A stretch of 64,000 nt of DNA from Sphingomonas_E sp042693015 (GCF_042693015.1 NZ_CP170544.1:2108001-2172000), one strand, 5' to 3'; shown: positions 54,600-62,817, counted from the stretch's first letter. Numbers and translations are program-made. The notes: generated by a model not told the origin, from the sequence alone.

Positions 54600-54866
54600 T
54601 CAGCCCGTCAGCTTGGGCAAGTATAGCAGCATCAGCAGCACAATGCCCGAAAGCGTGAGGATGATGCCCTTGGCGCGGGTGGAGCTGACTTCCTTCATCC
54701 CCGGAAAATCGGGGTGGCGGCTCTGCTCCTCGAACAGCGGATCGCCGGCGCCGATGCGGCTCTTGATATAGCGCGCATGGCGGGCCGCGTCGCGCAGGCT
54801 CCACAGGCCGATGACGATGTTGAACGCCGCGATCGGCACGATCAGTGCCCAGCCGGGAGTGGTCAT
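54600..54866 (-). CDS. Small membrane protein between nrdA and nrdB
   Basis: The 88-residue protein has two hydrophobic segments, residues about 7-22 (LIVPIAAFNIVIGLWSL) and 68-84 (GIILTLSGIVLLMLLYLP). A basic and acidic middle (RYIKSRIGAGDPLFEEQ) lies between. The start ATG 54866 is 15 bases after the nrdA stop, with GGAG close before it. I recognise no family. Location between the two ribonucleotide reductase genes on the same strand suggests cotranscription, but a functional link is unproven. Confidence 0.7.
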   Translation of the reverse strand: MTTPGWALIVPIAAFNIVIGLWSLRDAARHARYIKSRIGAGDPLFEEQSRHPDFPGMKEVSSTRAKGIILTLSGIVLLMLLYLPKLTG

Positions 54867-54880
54867 AATCTCCAATCCCC

Positions 54881-56800
54881 TCACTGGCAGGCCAGGCATT
54901 CGTCATAGTCGGTGGACGAGGCCAGCTCGATCTTCTTGAGATCGGGCGTATTGTCCGCCTCCACCCCGCCGGCGAAGCCCGCGCGCTGGATCGACTTCGA
55001 GCGCAGATAATAAAGCGACTTGATGCCCAGTTCCCACGCGCGGAAGTGGAGCATCAGCAGATCCCACTTCTCGACATCGGCGGGGATGAACAGGTTCAAG
55101 GACGTCGCCTGGTCGATATAAGGCGTGCGATCCGCGGCCAGCTCGATCAGCCAGCGCTGGTCGATCTCGAAGCTGGTCTTGTAGGTGTCCTTTTCCTCCT
55201 GGCTGAGGAAATCGAGATGCTGGACCGATCCGCCCTGTTCGAGGATCGTGTTCCACACATTGTCCGAATCCTTGGACTTTTCCTGCAAGAGCTTCTGCAG
55301 ATAGGGATTCTTGATCGAGAAGCTGCCGGACAGCGTCTTGTGCGTGTAGATATTCGCCGGGATTGGCTCGATGCAGGCCGAGGTGCCGCCGCAGATGATG
55401 CTGATCGACGCGGTCGGCGCGATCGCCATCTTGCAGCTGAAACGCTCCATCACGCCGCGTTCCTCGGCATCGGGGCAGGCGCCGCGTTCGGACGCGAGCA
55501 GCATCGACGCCTCATCCGCCTTGGCGCGGATGTGCTTGAACATGCGGAGGTTCCAGCTCTTCGCCATCGCCCCTTCGAACGCGATGTTGCGCGCCTGGAG
55601 GAAGCTGTGGAAGCCCATGACGCCGAGGCCGACCGAGCGTTCCCGCATCGCCGAATAACGGGCGCGGGCCATCTCTTCCGGCGCGCGATCGATATAGTCG
55701 GTCAGCACATTGTCGAGGAAGCGCATCACATCCTCGACGAACTGCTTGTCGCCGTTCCACTCGTCCCACATTTCGAGGTTGAGCGAAGAGAGGCAGCAGA
55801 CCGCGGTGCGATCGTTACCGAGATGGTCGCGGCCGGTGGGCAGCGTGATTTCCGAGCAGAGGTTCGAGGTCGAAACCTTGAGGCCGAGTTCGCGGTGATG
55901 CTTGGGCATCGCCCGGTTCACCGTGTCGTTGAACACGATATAGGGCTCGCCGGTCGCCAGCCGGGTTTCGACCAGCTTCTGGAACAGAGCGCGGGCATCG
56001 ACCTTGGCGCGGACGCTGCCGTCCTTGGGCGACTTCAGTTCCCACTCGGAACCGTCGCGCACGGCTTCCATGAAGGCGTCGGTCAGCAGCACGCCATGGT
56101 GGAGGTTGAGCGCCTTACGGTTGAAATCGCCCGAGGGTTTGCGGATTTCGAGGAACTCCTCGATCTCCGGGTGCGAGACATCGAGATAGCAGGCGGCCGA
56201 ACCGCGGCGGAGCGAACCCTGCGAAATCGCGAGCGTCAGCGAATCCATCACGCGGACGAAGGGGATGATGCCCGAGGTCTTGCCGTTGAGGCCGACCGGC
56301 TCGCCAATGCCGCGGACATTGCCCCAATAGGTGCCGATGCCGCCGCCGCGCGAGGCGAGCCAGACATTCTCGTTCCAGATCTCGGTGATCGCCTGCAGGC
56401 TGTCATCGACCGAGTTCAGGTAGCAGCTGATCGGCAGGCCACGCCCGGTGCCGCCGTTCGACAGCACCGGCGTCGACGGCATGAACCACAGCTTCGAGAT
56501 ATAGTCGTAGAGGCGCTGGGCGTGCGCGGCATCATCGGCATAGGCCGAAGCCACGCGGACGAAGAGATCCTGATAGCTTTCGCCCGGAAGCAGATAGCGG
56601 TCCTTCAGCGTCTCCTTGCCGAAATCGGTGAGGAGCGCGTCGCGGCCATGATCGACCTCGACCGGATAGGGCGCCTTGAGCGCGCCCTGGCTGCTCTGGC
56701 TGCTGGCGCTGCCCGCCTCAACCTTGTCGGCCTTGGGAGTATCGAGAATTGTCGCCACGTCGTTCGAGCTCGCTTCCGTGTTGCCGCCTGAAAGGTCCAT
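54881..56800 (-). CDS. nrdA: Ribonucleotide reductase class I large subunit without an N-terminal ATP-cone
   Basis: NrdA reduces ribonucleotides to deoxyribonucleotides. The 639-residue protein has the redox Cys in LPISCYLNS, the active-site run TSNLCSEITLPT with the radical Cys and catalytic Glu, the second redox Cys in AVCCLSSLN, and the C-terminal DECLACQ tail with the CxxC pair for thioredoxin. About 120 residues shorter than E. coli NrdA, it begins with a low-complexity region and then KETLKDRYLLPGES, so no ATP-cone activity domain is seen. The start ATG 56800 is preferred to an upstream in-frame start. A long regulatory region precedes it. Confidence 0.94.
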   Translation of the reverse strand: MDLSGGNTEASSNDVATILDTPKADKVEAGSASSQSSQGALKAPYPVEVDHGRDALLTDFGKETLKDRYLLPGESYQDLFVRVASAYADDAAHAQRLYDYISKLWFMPSTPVLSNGGTGRGLPISCYLNSVDDSLQAITEIWNENVWLASRGGGIGTYWGNVRGIGEPVGLNGKTSGIIPFVRVMDSLTLAISQGSLRRGSAACYLDVSHPEIEEFLEIRKPSGDFNRKALNLHHGVLLTDAFMEAVRDGSEWELKSPKDGSVRAKVDARALFQKLVETRLATGEPYIVFNDTVNRAMPKHHRELGLKVSTSNLCSEITLPTGRDHLGNDRTAVCCLSSLNLEMWDEWNGDKQFVEDVMRFLDNVLTDYIDRAPEEMARARYSAMRERSVGLGVMGFHSFLQARNIAFEGAMAKSWNLRMFKHIRAKADEASMLLASERGACPDAEERGVMERFSCKMAIAPTASISIICGGTSACIEPIPANIYTHKTLSGSFSIKNPYLQKLLQEKSKDSDNVWNTILEQGGSVQHLDFLSQEEKDTYKTSFEIDQRWLIELAADRTPYIDQATSLNLFIPADVEKWDLLMLHFRAWELGIKSLYYLRSKSIQRAGFAGGVEADNTPDLKKIELASSTDYDECLACQ

Positions 56801-56961
56801 TGTCGCGCGCCCCTGGTCTGTTGGGTTGGAATGGCCGCGGTGGCCAGACGTTCCCAGAATGTTCGACTCGGGGACGAACCCCGAAGGTAGCATGTCAGGG
56901 GCCGAAGGGGACCGCGAATATCGCCTTATCCCCGGCTTTCGAAGAGACGCGAACGGCCTTT

Positions 56962-56977
56962 CCGCAATATAGGGTGC
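56962..56977 (-). promoter_or_regulatory. Weak NrdR-like box
   Basis: CCGCAATATAGGGTGC matches the NrdR consensus ACACWATATATWGTGT at 11 of 16 positions by eye. It lies 162 bases upstream of the nrdA start. Weak on its own. Confidence 0.25.
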
Positions 56978-57019
56978 GGCGCGGCGCTAACAATCTCTTG
57001 GGCCAGCCCCCTGACATTA

Positions 57020-57035
57020 CCACTATCCATAGTGC
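57020..57035 (-). promoter_or_regulatory. NrdR-like box, best dyad
   Basis: CCACTATCCATAGTGC is a near-perfect inverted repeat and matches the NrdR consensus at 12 of 16 positions. It overlaps a possible -10 of a minus-strand promoter for nrdA, which is where the repressor NrdR usually binds. The spacing of 58 bases to the next box is not the usual one. Confidence 0.4.
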
Positions 57036-57175
57036 CCCATCTGACTCAGGACGCAAGATGCAATTTGACGGGGATAAGTCCACTTAAGGGGTTGACGGCA
57101 TGGTATCCGAGTCCCGTTTTTTGCGCCCGACCGGGTGCGACGCGTGGACTTTCCTGCATTCCTCTGCGCGCAAGA

Positions 57176-57190
57176 GAACAGGTTGAGAAC
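57176..57190. promoter_or_regulatory. LexA-type SOS box (GAAC-N7-GAAC)
   Basis: GAAC-AGGTTGA-GAAC is the exact alphaproteobacterial LexA direct repeat, GTTC-N7-GTTC read on the other strand. It lies 376 bases before nrdA and 290 bases before the DUF2189 gene, so which one it serves is open. One exact match of this short motif could also arise by chance. Confidence 0.5.
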
Positions 57191-57250
57191 ATAAAAATTT
57201 TTCTGTGGGTGATGCGCAACGGACTCATGCCCCGAATGCACCGTCGACAC

Positions 57251-57266
57251 CCCCTATATGTGGTGT
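57251..57266 (-). promoter_or_regulatory. NrdR-like box inside a GACACC...GGTGTC dyad
   Basis: On the minus strand ACACCACATATAGGGG matches the NrdR consensus at 12 of 16 positions, and the surrounding GACACC (57246-57251) and GGTGTC (57262-57267) are inverted repeats. It is 451 bases upstream of the nrdA start, farther than usual. Confidence 0.3.
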
Positions 57267-57480
57267 CCGGGATACAGGGAGCCCAATAGCTGCGTCGCCG
57301 CGGCGAGCCGCCCGCCCGGCTCCGCGATTTCGCTTCCTGAACACGCCCCCTAGGGGTAGAGTCAACGTCCGCCGTCGACCACGGGCCCTGTGGTTTCGAT
57401 GCGCCTTCGGCCGGCGGCCAAATTGTTGCTCGCGTGGCGGGCTCGCGAAGCTCGCCCACCGGCACGAGGAGGGCATGCTG

Positions 57481-58266
57481 ATGGTCGCAATCAACCGTAG
57501 CACCACCGACACCGCGGTTCCGCACGTCAACAAGATCACCGTCGCCGATCTGCGCTGGGCGCTCGCCGAGGGCTGGGCCGACTTCAAGGAGAAACGCGGC
57601 GACATATTGCTCGTCGGCTTCATCTATCCGCTGGTCGGCTTCATTGCCGCCTGGTTCGCGCTCAATGGCGAACTGATGCCGTTGCTGTTCCCGCTGGTCG
57701 CCGGCCTGTCGCTGATGGGGCCGACGGTCGCGGTAGGCTTCTACGAGCTGGCGCGGCGGCGCGAACAGGGGCTGGAATCCGACTGGTCGCACTTCTTCGA
57801 CCCGTGGGCTGGACCGGCCGCCAAGGAATTGCTGCTGGCGACGCTGACGCTGGCGCTGCTGTTCCTGTGCTGGCTGGGCACTGCGTGGCGGCTCTATCAG
57901 GGCAGCTTCGGCCAGAGCAGCGGCCTCGACATCACGGCCTTCCTGACGCAGATGTTCAACACCACCGAAGGGTGGCAGCTCATCATCTTCGGCAATCTCG
58001 TGGGCCTGGGCTTCGCCATCCTGGCGCTGGCGGCGAGCGTCGTCACCTTCCCGATGCTGGTCGACAAGCCCGTCCATGTCGGCACCGCGATCGCGACATC
58101 GTTCAAGGCGAGCGCGCACAATCCGGTCCAGATCGCAATCTGGGGCCTGATCGTCGCCGCATTGCTGGTGATCGGCTGCATCCCGCTGTTCGTGGGCCTT
58201 GCCGTGGTGCTGCCGGTGCTCGGTTACGCGACCTGGCACCTCTACACCCGGTTGGTCGAACGGTAG
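57481..58266 (+). CDS. DUF2189 integral membrane protein
   Basis: The 261-residue protein has about six hydrophobic segments. It opens with a soluble stretch, VNKITVADLRWALAEGWADF, then ILLVGFIYPLVGFIAAWFAL and later LLATLTLALLFLCWLGTAWR. This is the DUF2189 pattern, close to small cytochrome c oxidase-linked or unknown membrane proteins; the role is unknown. The start ATG 57481 is chosen because AGGAGGG lies seven bases upstream; ATG 57475 is too close to that site, and the open frame before it has no support. Confidence 0.85.
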   Translation: MVAINRSTTDTAVPHVNKITVADLRWALAEGWADFKEKRGDILLVGFIYPLVGFIAAWFALNGELMPLLFPLVAGLSLMGPTVAVGFYELARRREQGLESDWSHFFDPWAGPAAKELLLATLTLALLFLCWLGTAWRLYQGSFGQSSGLDITAFLTQMFNTTEGWQLIIFGNLVGLGFAILALAASVVTFPMLVDKPVHVGTAIATSFKASAHNPVQIAIWGLIVAALLVIGCIPLFVGLAVVLPVLGYATWHLYTRLVER

Positions 58267-58310
58267 GCGCCTTCCGGCGGGTGAGGGCTTTACCCTTGCC
58301 CGCCGCCTGC

Positions 58311-58336
58311 CCATAGGATACCCCCCTACCCTATGG
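58311..58336 (+). promoter_or_regulatory. CsoR/RcnR-type operator overlapping the repressor start codon
   Basis: CCATAGG and CCTATGG are perfect inverted arms around ATACCCCCCTAC, which holds a six-C tract flanked by AT pairs. A GC tract within such arms is the known operator of the RcnR/CsoR/FrmR family. The right arm includes the ATG at 58333, so binding would cover the start of the gene. Confidence 0.7.
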
Positions 58337-58608
58337 GACATATCTCCGCCGACAAGGACAGGATCATCGCGCGCGTCCGGCGCATCGCGGGCCAAGTGGC
58401 CGCGGTCGAGCGCGCCGTCGCCGCCGACGCGCCGTGCGGCGAGACGCTGCACCTCGTCGCCGCGGTGCGCGGCGCGGTTGCCGGGCTGATGGACGAGATC
58501 GCCGAAGAACATCTGCGCACCCATGTCGCCGCGGACGACCTGACCCCCGAGCAACGCCAGCAGGGCGCGGACGAGCTTGCCGCCGTCCTGCGCCGCCATT
58601 TCCGCTAG
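58333..58608 (+). CDS. CsoR/RcnR-family metal-sensing repressor
   Basis: The 91-residue all-helical protein is a DUF156 (CsoR/RcnR/FrmR) repressor. MGHISADKDRIIARVRRIAG gives the N-terminal His at position 3 and the first helix, C35 lies in DAPCGETLHL, and EHLRTHV holds H60 and H64. His3, Cys35 and His64 are the ligand positions typical of RcnR/FrmR-type Ni/Co or formaldehyde sensors rather than of copper CsoR. The next gene encodes a metal exporter of the DmeF type, so Co or Ni is the likely signal. The ATG at 58333 lies inside the operator, so the message would be leaderless or nearly so. Confidence 0.9.
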   Translation: MGHISADKDRIIARVRRIAGQVAAVERAVAADAPCGETLHLVAAVRGAVAGLMDEIAEEHLRTHVAADDLTPEQRQQGADELAAVLRRHFR

Positions 58609-58621
58609 GACCGCTTTTTCC

Positions 58622-59512
58622 ATGCCCGCAGACATTGCCGCACTGACGCATAGCCACGATTTCCTGAGCGCGTCGCACGACGCCAATGCGCGGCGCACGC
58701 GCTGGGTTGTGGCGCTGACCGCGGCGATGATGGTGGGTGAGATCGCCGCCGGCTATGCCACGGGATCGATGGCGCTGCTCGCCGACGGCTTCCACATGGC
58801 GACGCACGCGGGCGCGCTGGGCGTCGCCGCGATCGCTTATGCCTATGCCCGCCGGCATGCGACCAACCCCCGCTACAGCTTCGGCACGGGCAAGGTGGGG
58901 GATCTGGCCGGCTTCGCATCGGCGCTGGTGCTGGGAATCGTCGCGCTGGGGATCGCGGTCGAATCCGTCATCCGCTTGGCCAACCCGACCAACGTGGCAT
59001 TCGGCGAAGCGACGCTGGTGGCGGTGCTGGGGCTGGCGGTGAATGTCGTGAGCGCGCTGCTATTGGGGCACGGGCATGACCACGGACATCATCATCATGG
59101 CCACGGCCACGACAATAATCTCCGCGCGGCCTATCTCCACGTCCTCGCCGACGCGCTGACATCGGTGCTGGCGATCGCCGCGCTGCTGGCCGGGCGTTAT
59201 CTCGGCTGGATCTGGCTCGATCCGGTGATGGGGATCGTCGGCGCCATCGTCATCGCCCGCTGGTCCTGGTCGCTGGTGCGCGACACCGCGGCCGTATTGC
59301 TCGACACCGCCGACCCGCATCTCGTCGACGAAGTGCGCGAGGCGGTGGAGGGACCGGGCGACGCCCGCATCACCGACCTCCACATCTGGCGCGTCGGCCC
59401 CGATGCCCACGCCGCGATCGTCAGCGTCGCGGGGTCGGTTCCATGCGATACACTGCGCGCTCGCCTGCGCCCGGTGCATGAACTGGCGCATGTGACGGTC
59501 GAGGTGCGCTGA
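58622..59512 (+). CDS. dmeF: Cation diffusion facilitator, DmeF-type cobalt/nickel exporter
   Basis: The 296-residue inner-membrane protein exports divalent metal by proton exchange. It has six membrane helices, the metal site ADGFHMATHA in helix 2 and AYLHVLADALTSVLA in helix 5, and an inter-helix loop with GHGHDHGHHHHGHGHD that binds metal. The N-terminal LTHSHDF is also typical of DmeF. The C-terminal cytoplasmic domain has ITDLHIWRVGPDAHAAIVSV. The start ATG 58622 follows the repressor stop by 13 bases, so it is in the same operon under the operator at 58311. Confidence 0.92.
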   Translation: MPADIAALTHSHDFLSASHDANARRTRWVVALTAAMMVGEIAAGYATGSMALLADGFHMATHAGALGVAAIAYAYARRHATNPRYSFGTGKVGDLAGFASALVLGIVALGIAVESVIRLANPTNVAFGEATLVAVLGLAVNVVSALLLGHGHDHGHHHHGHGHDNNLRAAYLHVLADALTSVLAIAALLAGRYLGWIWLDPVMGIVGAIVIARWSWSLVRDTAAVLLDTADPHLVDEVREAVEGPGDARITDLHIWRVGPDAHAAIVSVAGSVPCDTLRARLRPVHELAHVTVEVR

Positions 59513-59610
59513 AGCGCCTGCCGCTACGGGATTGCACGCCTTCGGCCTCGGGCGTAGGGACGCCGCGACAGAATAATGTTCGCGTCCGCATCCAGCCTTT
59601 GAGGGGCCAC

Positions 59611-61134
59611 ATGACCGTCACCATCAAGGAAGCCGATCTGATCGAGAGCGTCGCCGACGCGCTCCAATATATCAGCTATTATCACCCGATGGATTATATC
59701 CGCGCGCTGGGCGACGCCTATGAGGCGGAACAGGGCCCGGCAGCGAAGGACGCGATCGCGCAGATCCTGACCAACAGCCGCATGTGTGCCGAAGGGCATC
59801 GCCCGATCTGCCAGGACACCGGCATCGTCACCGTCTTCATCAAGTGGGGCCAGCAGTGCATCCTCGACAGCGACAAATCGCTGCAGGACGTGGTCGATGA
59901 GGGCGTCCGCCGCGCTTACCTGCACCCCGAAAACCGCCTGCGCGCCTCGATCCTGAAGGACCCCGCGTTCAGCCGCGTCAACACCAAGGACAACACGCCC
60001 TGCGTGATGAATGTCGAGATGGTGCCGGGCGCCAAGGTGCATATCGATGTCGCAGCCAAGGGCGGCGGCAGCGAGAACAAGTCCAAGTTCAAGATGCTCA
60101 ACCCGTCCGACAGCATCGTCGACTGGGTGCTGGAAATGGTGCCGCAGATGGGCGCCGGCTGGTGCCCGCCCGGCATGCTGGGCATCGGCATCGGCGGCAC
60201 CGCGGAAAAGGCGATGAGCCTCGCCAAGGAATCGCTGATGGGCCATATCGACATGGCGCAGTTGAAGCAGCGCGGGCCTGAGAATGATATCGAGCGGCTG
60301 CGCATCGAGATCTTCGACAAGGTCAACGCGCTCGGCATCGGCGCGCAGGGACTGGGCGGGCTTGCCACCATCCTCGACGTCAAGATCATGGATTATCCGA
60401 CCCACGCGGCATCGAAGCCGGTGGCGATGATCCCGAACTGCGCGGCCACCCGCCACGCGCACTTCACCCTCTACGGTTCGGGGCCGACCTATCTCGATCC
60501 GCCGAGCCTGGACGAATGGCCGAACGTGCAGTGGACGCCCAGCAAGGACGCGATCAAGGTCGACCTCGACACGCTGACGCCCGAGGTGGTGGCAAGCTGG
60601 CAGCCGGGCGACCGGCTGCTCCTCAACGGCAAGATGCTGACCGGCCGCGACGCCGCGCACAAGCGCATCCAGGACATGCTGGCAAAGGGCGAGGAACTGC
60701 CCGTCAGCTTCAAGGGCCGGGTGATCTATTATGTCGGCCCGGTCGATCCGGTGCGTGACGAGGTTGTCGGCCCCGCCGGCCCCACCACCGCGACGCGGAT
60801 GGACAAGTTCACCGACATGATGCTGGAGCAGACCGGGCTGATCGCGATGGTCGGCAAGGCCGAGCGCGGGCCGGCCGCGGTGGAATCGATCAAGAAGCAC
60901 AAGGCCGCCTACTTGATGGCGGTCGGCGGAGCGGCTTATCTTGTGGCGCGCGCCATCAAGGGCGCAAAGGTCGTGGGCTTCGAGGATCTCGGCATGGAAG
61001 CGATCTACGAGTTCGACGTGCAGGACATGCCGGTGACGGTGGCGGTGGATTCCACCGGCCAGAATGTCCACCACATGGCCCCGCTGGTCTGGCGCGAGAA
61101 GATCGCCAGGGAAAAGCTGCTGGAGAACGCATGA
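59611..61134 (+). CDS. fumA: Fumarate hydratase class I (iron-sulfur, oxygen-sensitive)
   Basis: This enzyme interconverts fumarate and malate in the citric acid cycle with a labile [4Fe-4S] cluster. The 507-residue protein contains the cluster cysteines in RPICQDTGIVTVF near residue 75, IPNCAATRHAHF near 280, and the segment GGGSENKSKFKMLNPSD. The C-terminal beta domain has GRVIYYVGPVDPVRDEVVGP and TTATRMDKFTDMMLEQ. The length matches the one-chain class I family. GAGGGG lies eight bases before the ATG at 59611. It overlaps the next gene by four bases. Confidence 0.95.
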   Translation: MTVTIKEADLIESVADALQYISYYHPMDYIRALGDAYEAEQGPAAKDAIAQILTNSRMCAEGHRPICQDTGIVTVFIKWGQQCILDSDKSLQDVVDEGVRRAYLHPENRLRASILKDPAFSRVNTKDNTPCVMNVEMVPGAKVHIDVAAKGGGSENKSKFKMLNPSDSIVDWVLEMVPQMGAGWCPPGMLGIGIGGTAEKAMSLAKESLMGHIDMAQLKQRGPENDIERLRIEIFDKVNALGIGAQGLGGLATILDVKIMDYPTHAASKPVAMIPNCAATRHAHFTLYGSGPTYLDPPSLDEWPNVQWTPSKDAIKVDLDTLTPEVVASWQPGDRLLLNGKMLTGRDAAHKRIQDMLAKGEELPVSFKGRVIYYVGPVDPVRDEVVGPAGPTTATRMDKFTDMMLEQTGLIAMVGKAERGPAAVESIKKHKAAYLMAVGGAAYLVARAIKGAKVVGFEDLGMEAIYEFDVQDMPVTVAVDSTGQNVHHMAPLVWREKIAREKLLENA

Positions 61135-61667
61135 TGCGTGGCGCCGCGATCCTCTTCGCGGCGCTGATCGCCGCCCCTGCCGCAGCCCCGGCAGCGACCT
61201 TCGATCCGGTGGGCGTGAGTGTCGAGGATATCCTCGCCTGCCGGATGGACGCCCGCCACTATAACGGCCTCATTTCCTGGCTGACCGGCCCGGACAATGG
61301 CGCCGCCAAGCGCAAATGGACGCGGGTCGAGGGTCGGGACCCGACCGTCGTCGAATATCGCCTGCCCACCCCCGCCAATATCCTCGGCCACACGACCGAT
61401 CGGATTGCGCTGGCGGGGACGGCAGTCCTCGCGATCTTGCCGGACGTGGCGCCGGCATCCATCGCCGGGGAAGCAGGCATCCAGAACACGACGCCGACCG
61501 CGGACCGCTTCCTCGGTGAGCGGGTGATCGACCGGCAGGTGGAGCGCGACGCCGATCTCGGCATGGATATGACCTACAAGAGAGTGCTGATCGTCACCGT
61601 GCTGACCCGCTATCCCGGCATGACCTTCGCGGGGTGCAGCTATCGCACCGAAGAAGGGCAGCGATAG
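61131..61667 (+). CDS. Secreted protein of unknown function, first of a tandem pair
   Basis: The 178-residue protein has a signal peptide (MMRGAAILFAALIAAPAAAP then AATFDP) and a mature part with DILACRMDARHYNGLISWLT, VVEYRLPTPANILGHTTDRIALAG and TFAGCSYRTEEG. The product at 61670 shares this layout, including the two cysteines (one in the first helix region and one near the end), so the genes are a tandem duplication. No family function is known. The ATG at 61131 overlaps the fumarase stop; the next codon is also ATG (61134). Confidence 0.75.
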   Translation: MMRGAAILFAALIAAPAAAPAATFDPVGVSVEDILACRMDARHYNGLISWLTGPDNGAAKRKWTRVEGRDPTVVEYRLPTPANILGHTTDRIALAGTAVLAILPDVAPASIAGEAGIQNTTPTADRFLGERVIDRQVERDADLGMDMTYKRVLIVTVLTRYPGMTFAGCSYRTEEGQR

Positions 61668-61669
61668 GG

Positions 61670-62209
61670 ATGGCACGGCGATGGCTGGTGGCGGTGCTGA
61701 TTCTGTCGGCTTCCGTACCCGCATTGGCCGAGGACAAGGATTTCGATCCCTCCACGATCCGGCTTGAGGAGGCGATCGCCTGCAAGCTCGACGTGCGGAC
61801 CTATAATGGCTTCGCCTTCTGGCTGGTCGGATCGGATGATGGTGCGGGCACGCTCGGCTGGAAGAAGATTGAGGGCGGCAATCCGATGCTGGCCGAATAT
61901 CGGCTGCCGCAGCCGATCAAGGCCTTCGGCACGACGACGGACAGGATCGCGCTTGCCAGCTCCGGCGTATTGGCGGTGCTGCCGGGCCTCCCCGCGGCCG
62001 AGGTGGCCAGGGCGTTGAATGTCGAGAATGCGTTTCCGGGCGGAGCGAAATTCCTGGGCGAACGGATCGTCGACGAGAAGGTGGTCGACGATGCCGATCT
62101 CGGCATGCGCTTCACTTATATCGTCGCGCATTCGGTGAGCACGGTCGACAGCCATCCCGGTGCGACGCTGGCCGGATGCTGCTATCGCGTCGAGCAGAGC
62201 GAGCGGTGA
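61670..62209 (+). CDS. Secreted protein of unknown function, second of the tandem pair
   Basis: The 179-residue protein begins MARRWLVAVLILSASVPALA and has cleavage near ALA-ED. The mature part runs parallel to the protein encoded at 61131: EEAIACKLDVRTYNGFAFWL, MLAEYRLPQPIKAFGTTTDR, SSGVLAVLPG, GAKFLGERIVDEKVVDDADL and LAGCCYRVEQ. The two share about half their motifs by eye. Both may be periplasmic. The start ATG 61670 lies just after the previous stop. Confidence 0.75.
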   Translation: MARRWLVAVLILSASVPALAEDKDFDPSTIRLEEAIACKLDVRTYNGFAFWLVGSDDGAGTLGWKKIEGGNPMLAEYRLPQPIKAFGTTTDRIALASSGVLAVLPGLPAAEVARALNVENAFPGGAKFLGERIVDEKVVDDADLGMRFTYIVAHSVSTVDSHPGATLAGCCYRVEQSER

Positions 62210-62216
62210 GCGCTGC

Positions 62217-62762
62217 ATGATCCCCGAGATCACGGGACGCGACGCCCGATACCGTTCGCCGCTTTCGCCCGAGGAGTGCGTCGAACGCCTACGCCCGGCG
62301 CTGACGCGCAAGGACGAGGTGGATTTCAAGACGAGCGACGCGGAGATGCTCTTCGTCGGCGGGGTCGACAAGCATTCGCTGCAGATCCTCTGCCGCCACC
62401 GCGCCAAGCACAAGGACAGCGAGTTCGGCCTGTACGCCCGTATCTTCAAGGATGGATCGGCGACGATGATCCGCGGGCGTTTCCGCGTGCCGACCGCGAC
62501 CGGCCGCTACATGCTGTTCTGGTTCATCGGCATGGCCGCTTATTCGATCTATATCGGTGTGACGCGCTATGTCGGCCCGCTCGTCCGCATGCTGCTGATG
62601 GCGCCACCGCTCGTGATGATAGCGATCGTCGTCGCGCTTTCCTTCGCGCATCGCGGCCGGCTGAAGCGCGATGAAGATGCCATTTCAGCCCTGTTGGCGG
62701 AGCGGATCGATGCACGGCGCTATCGCCTGAAAACCCCCAAGGAGCGGCGGCGCAAGCGTTGA
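62217..62762 (+). CDS. Small membrane protein of unknown function
   Basis: The 181-residue protein begins with a soluble part (MIPEITGRDARYRSPLSPEE, then ARIFKDGSATMIRGRFRVPT) and has two hydrophobic segments at about 104-120 and 128-150. It ends in a basic tail (KTPKERRRKR). I recognise no family. It follows the tandem pair by seven bases on the same strand, so the three may form one operon with fumA. The ATG at 62217 is chosen; an upstream in-frame start would overlap the preceding gene. Confidence 0.68.
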   Translation: MIPEITGRDARYRSPLSPEECVERLRPALTRKDEVDFKTSDAEMLFVGGVDKHSLQILCRHRAKHKDSEFGLYARIFKDGSATMIRGRFRVPTATGRYMLFWFIGMAAYSIYIGVTRYVGPLVRMLLMAPPLVMIAIVVALSFAHRGRLKRDEDAISALLAERIDARRYRLKTPKERRRKR

Positions 62763-62817
62763 CGGCTTGTTAGGCATCCGCGCGTATCATCGCCCAATTC
62801 AGTGGGGAATATGCCGG

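Larger units (their letters stand above)
56801..57480. other. 680-base intergenic region upstream of nrdA and the DUF2189 gene
   Basis: No credible protein gene was found; the short open frames have no ribosome sites. The region carries a LexA-type box at 57176-57190, NrdR-like boxes at 56962, 57020 and 57251, and an AT-rich block at 57190-57200. From about 57280 to 57470 it is GC-rich with many inverted repeats, and may hold a leader or RNA for the plus-strand gene. A promoter for nrdA is plausible around 57020-57060, where TTGCGT is followed by an ACTATG-type -10 overlapping the NrdR-like box. Confidence 0.55.

Noticed and set aside
55046..56791. Long plus-strand frame over nrdA
   Set aside because: Antisense shadow of a complete ribonucleotide reductase gene.
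57280..57474. A structured RNA or riboswitch before the DUF2189 gene
   Set aside because: GC-rich inverted repeats are present, but no known riboswitch core was recognised and a covariance search would be needed.
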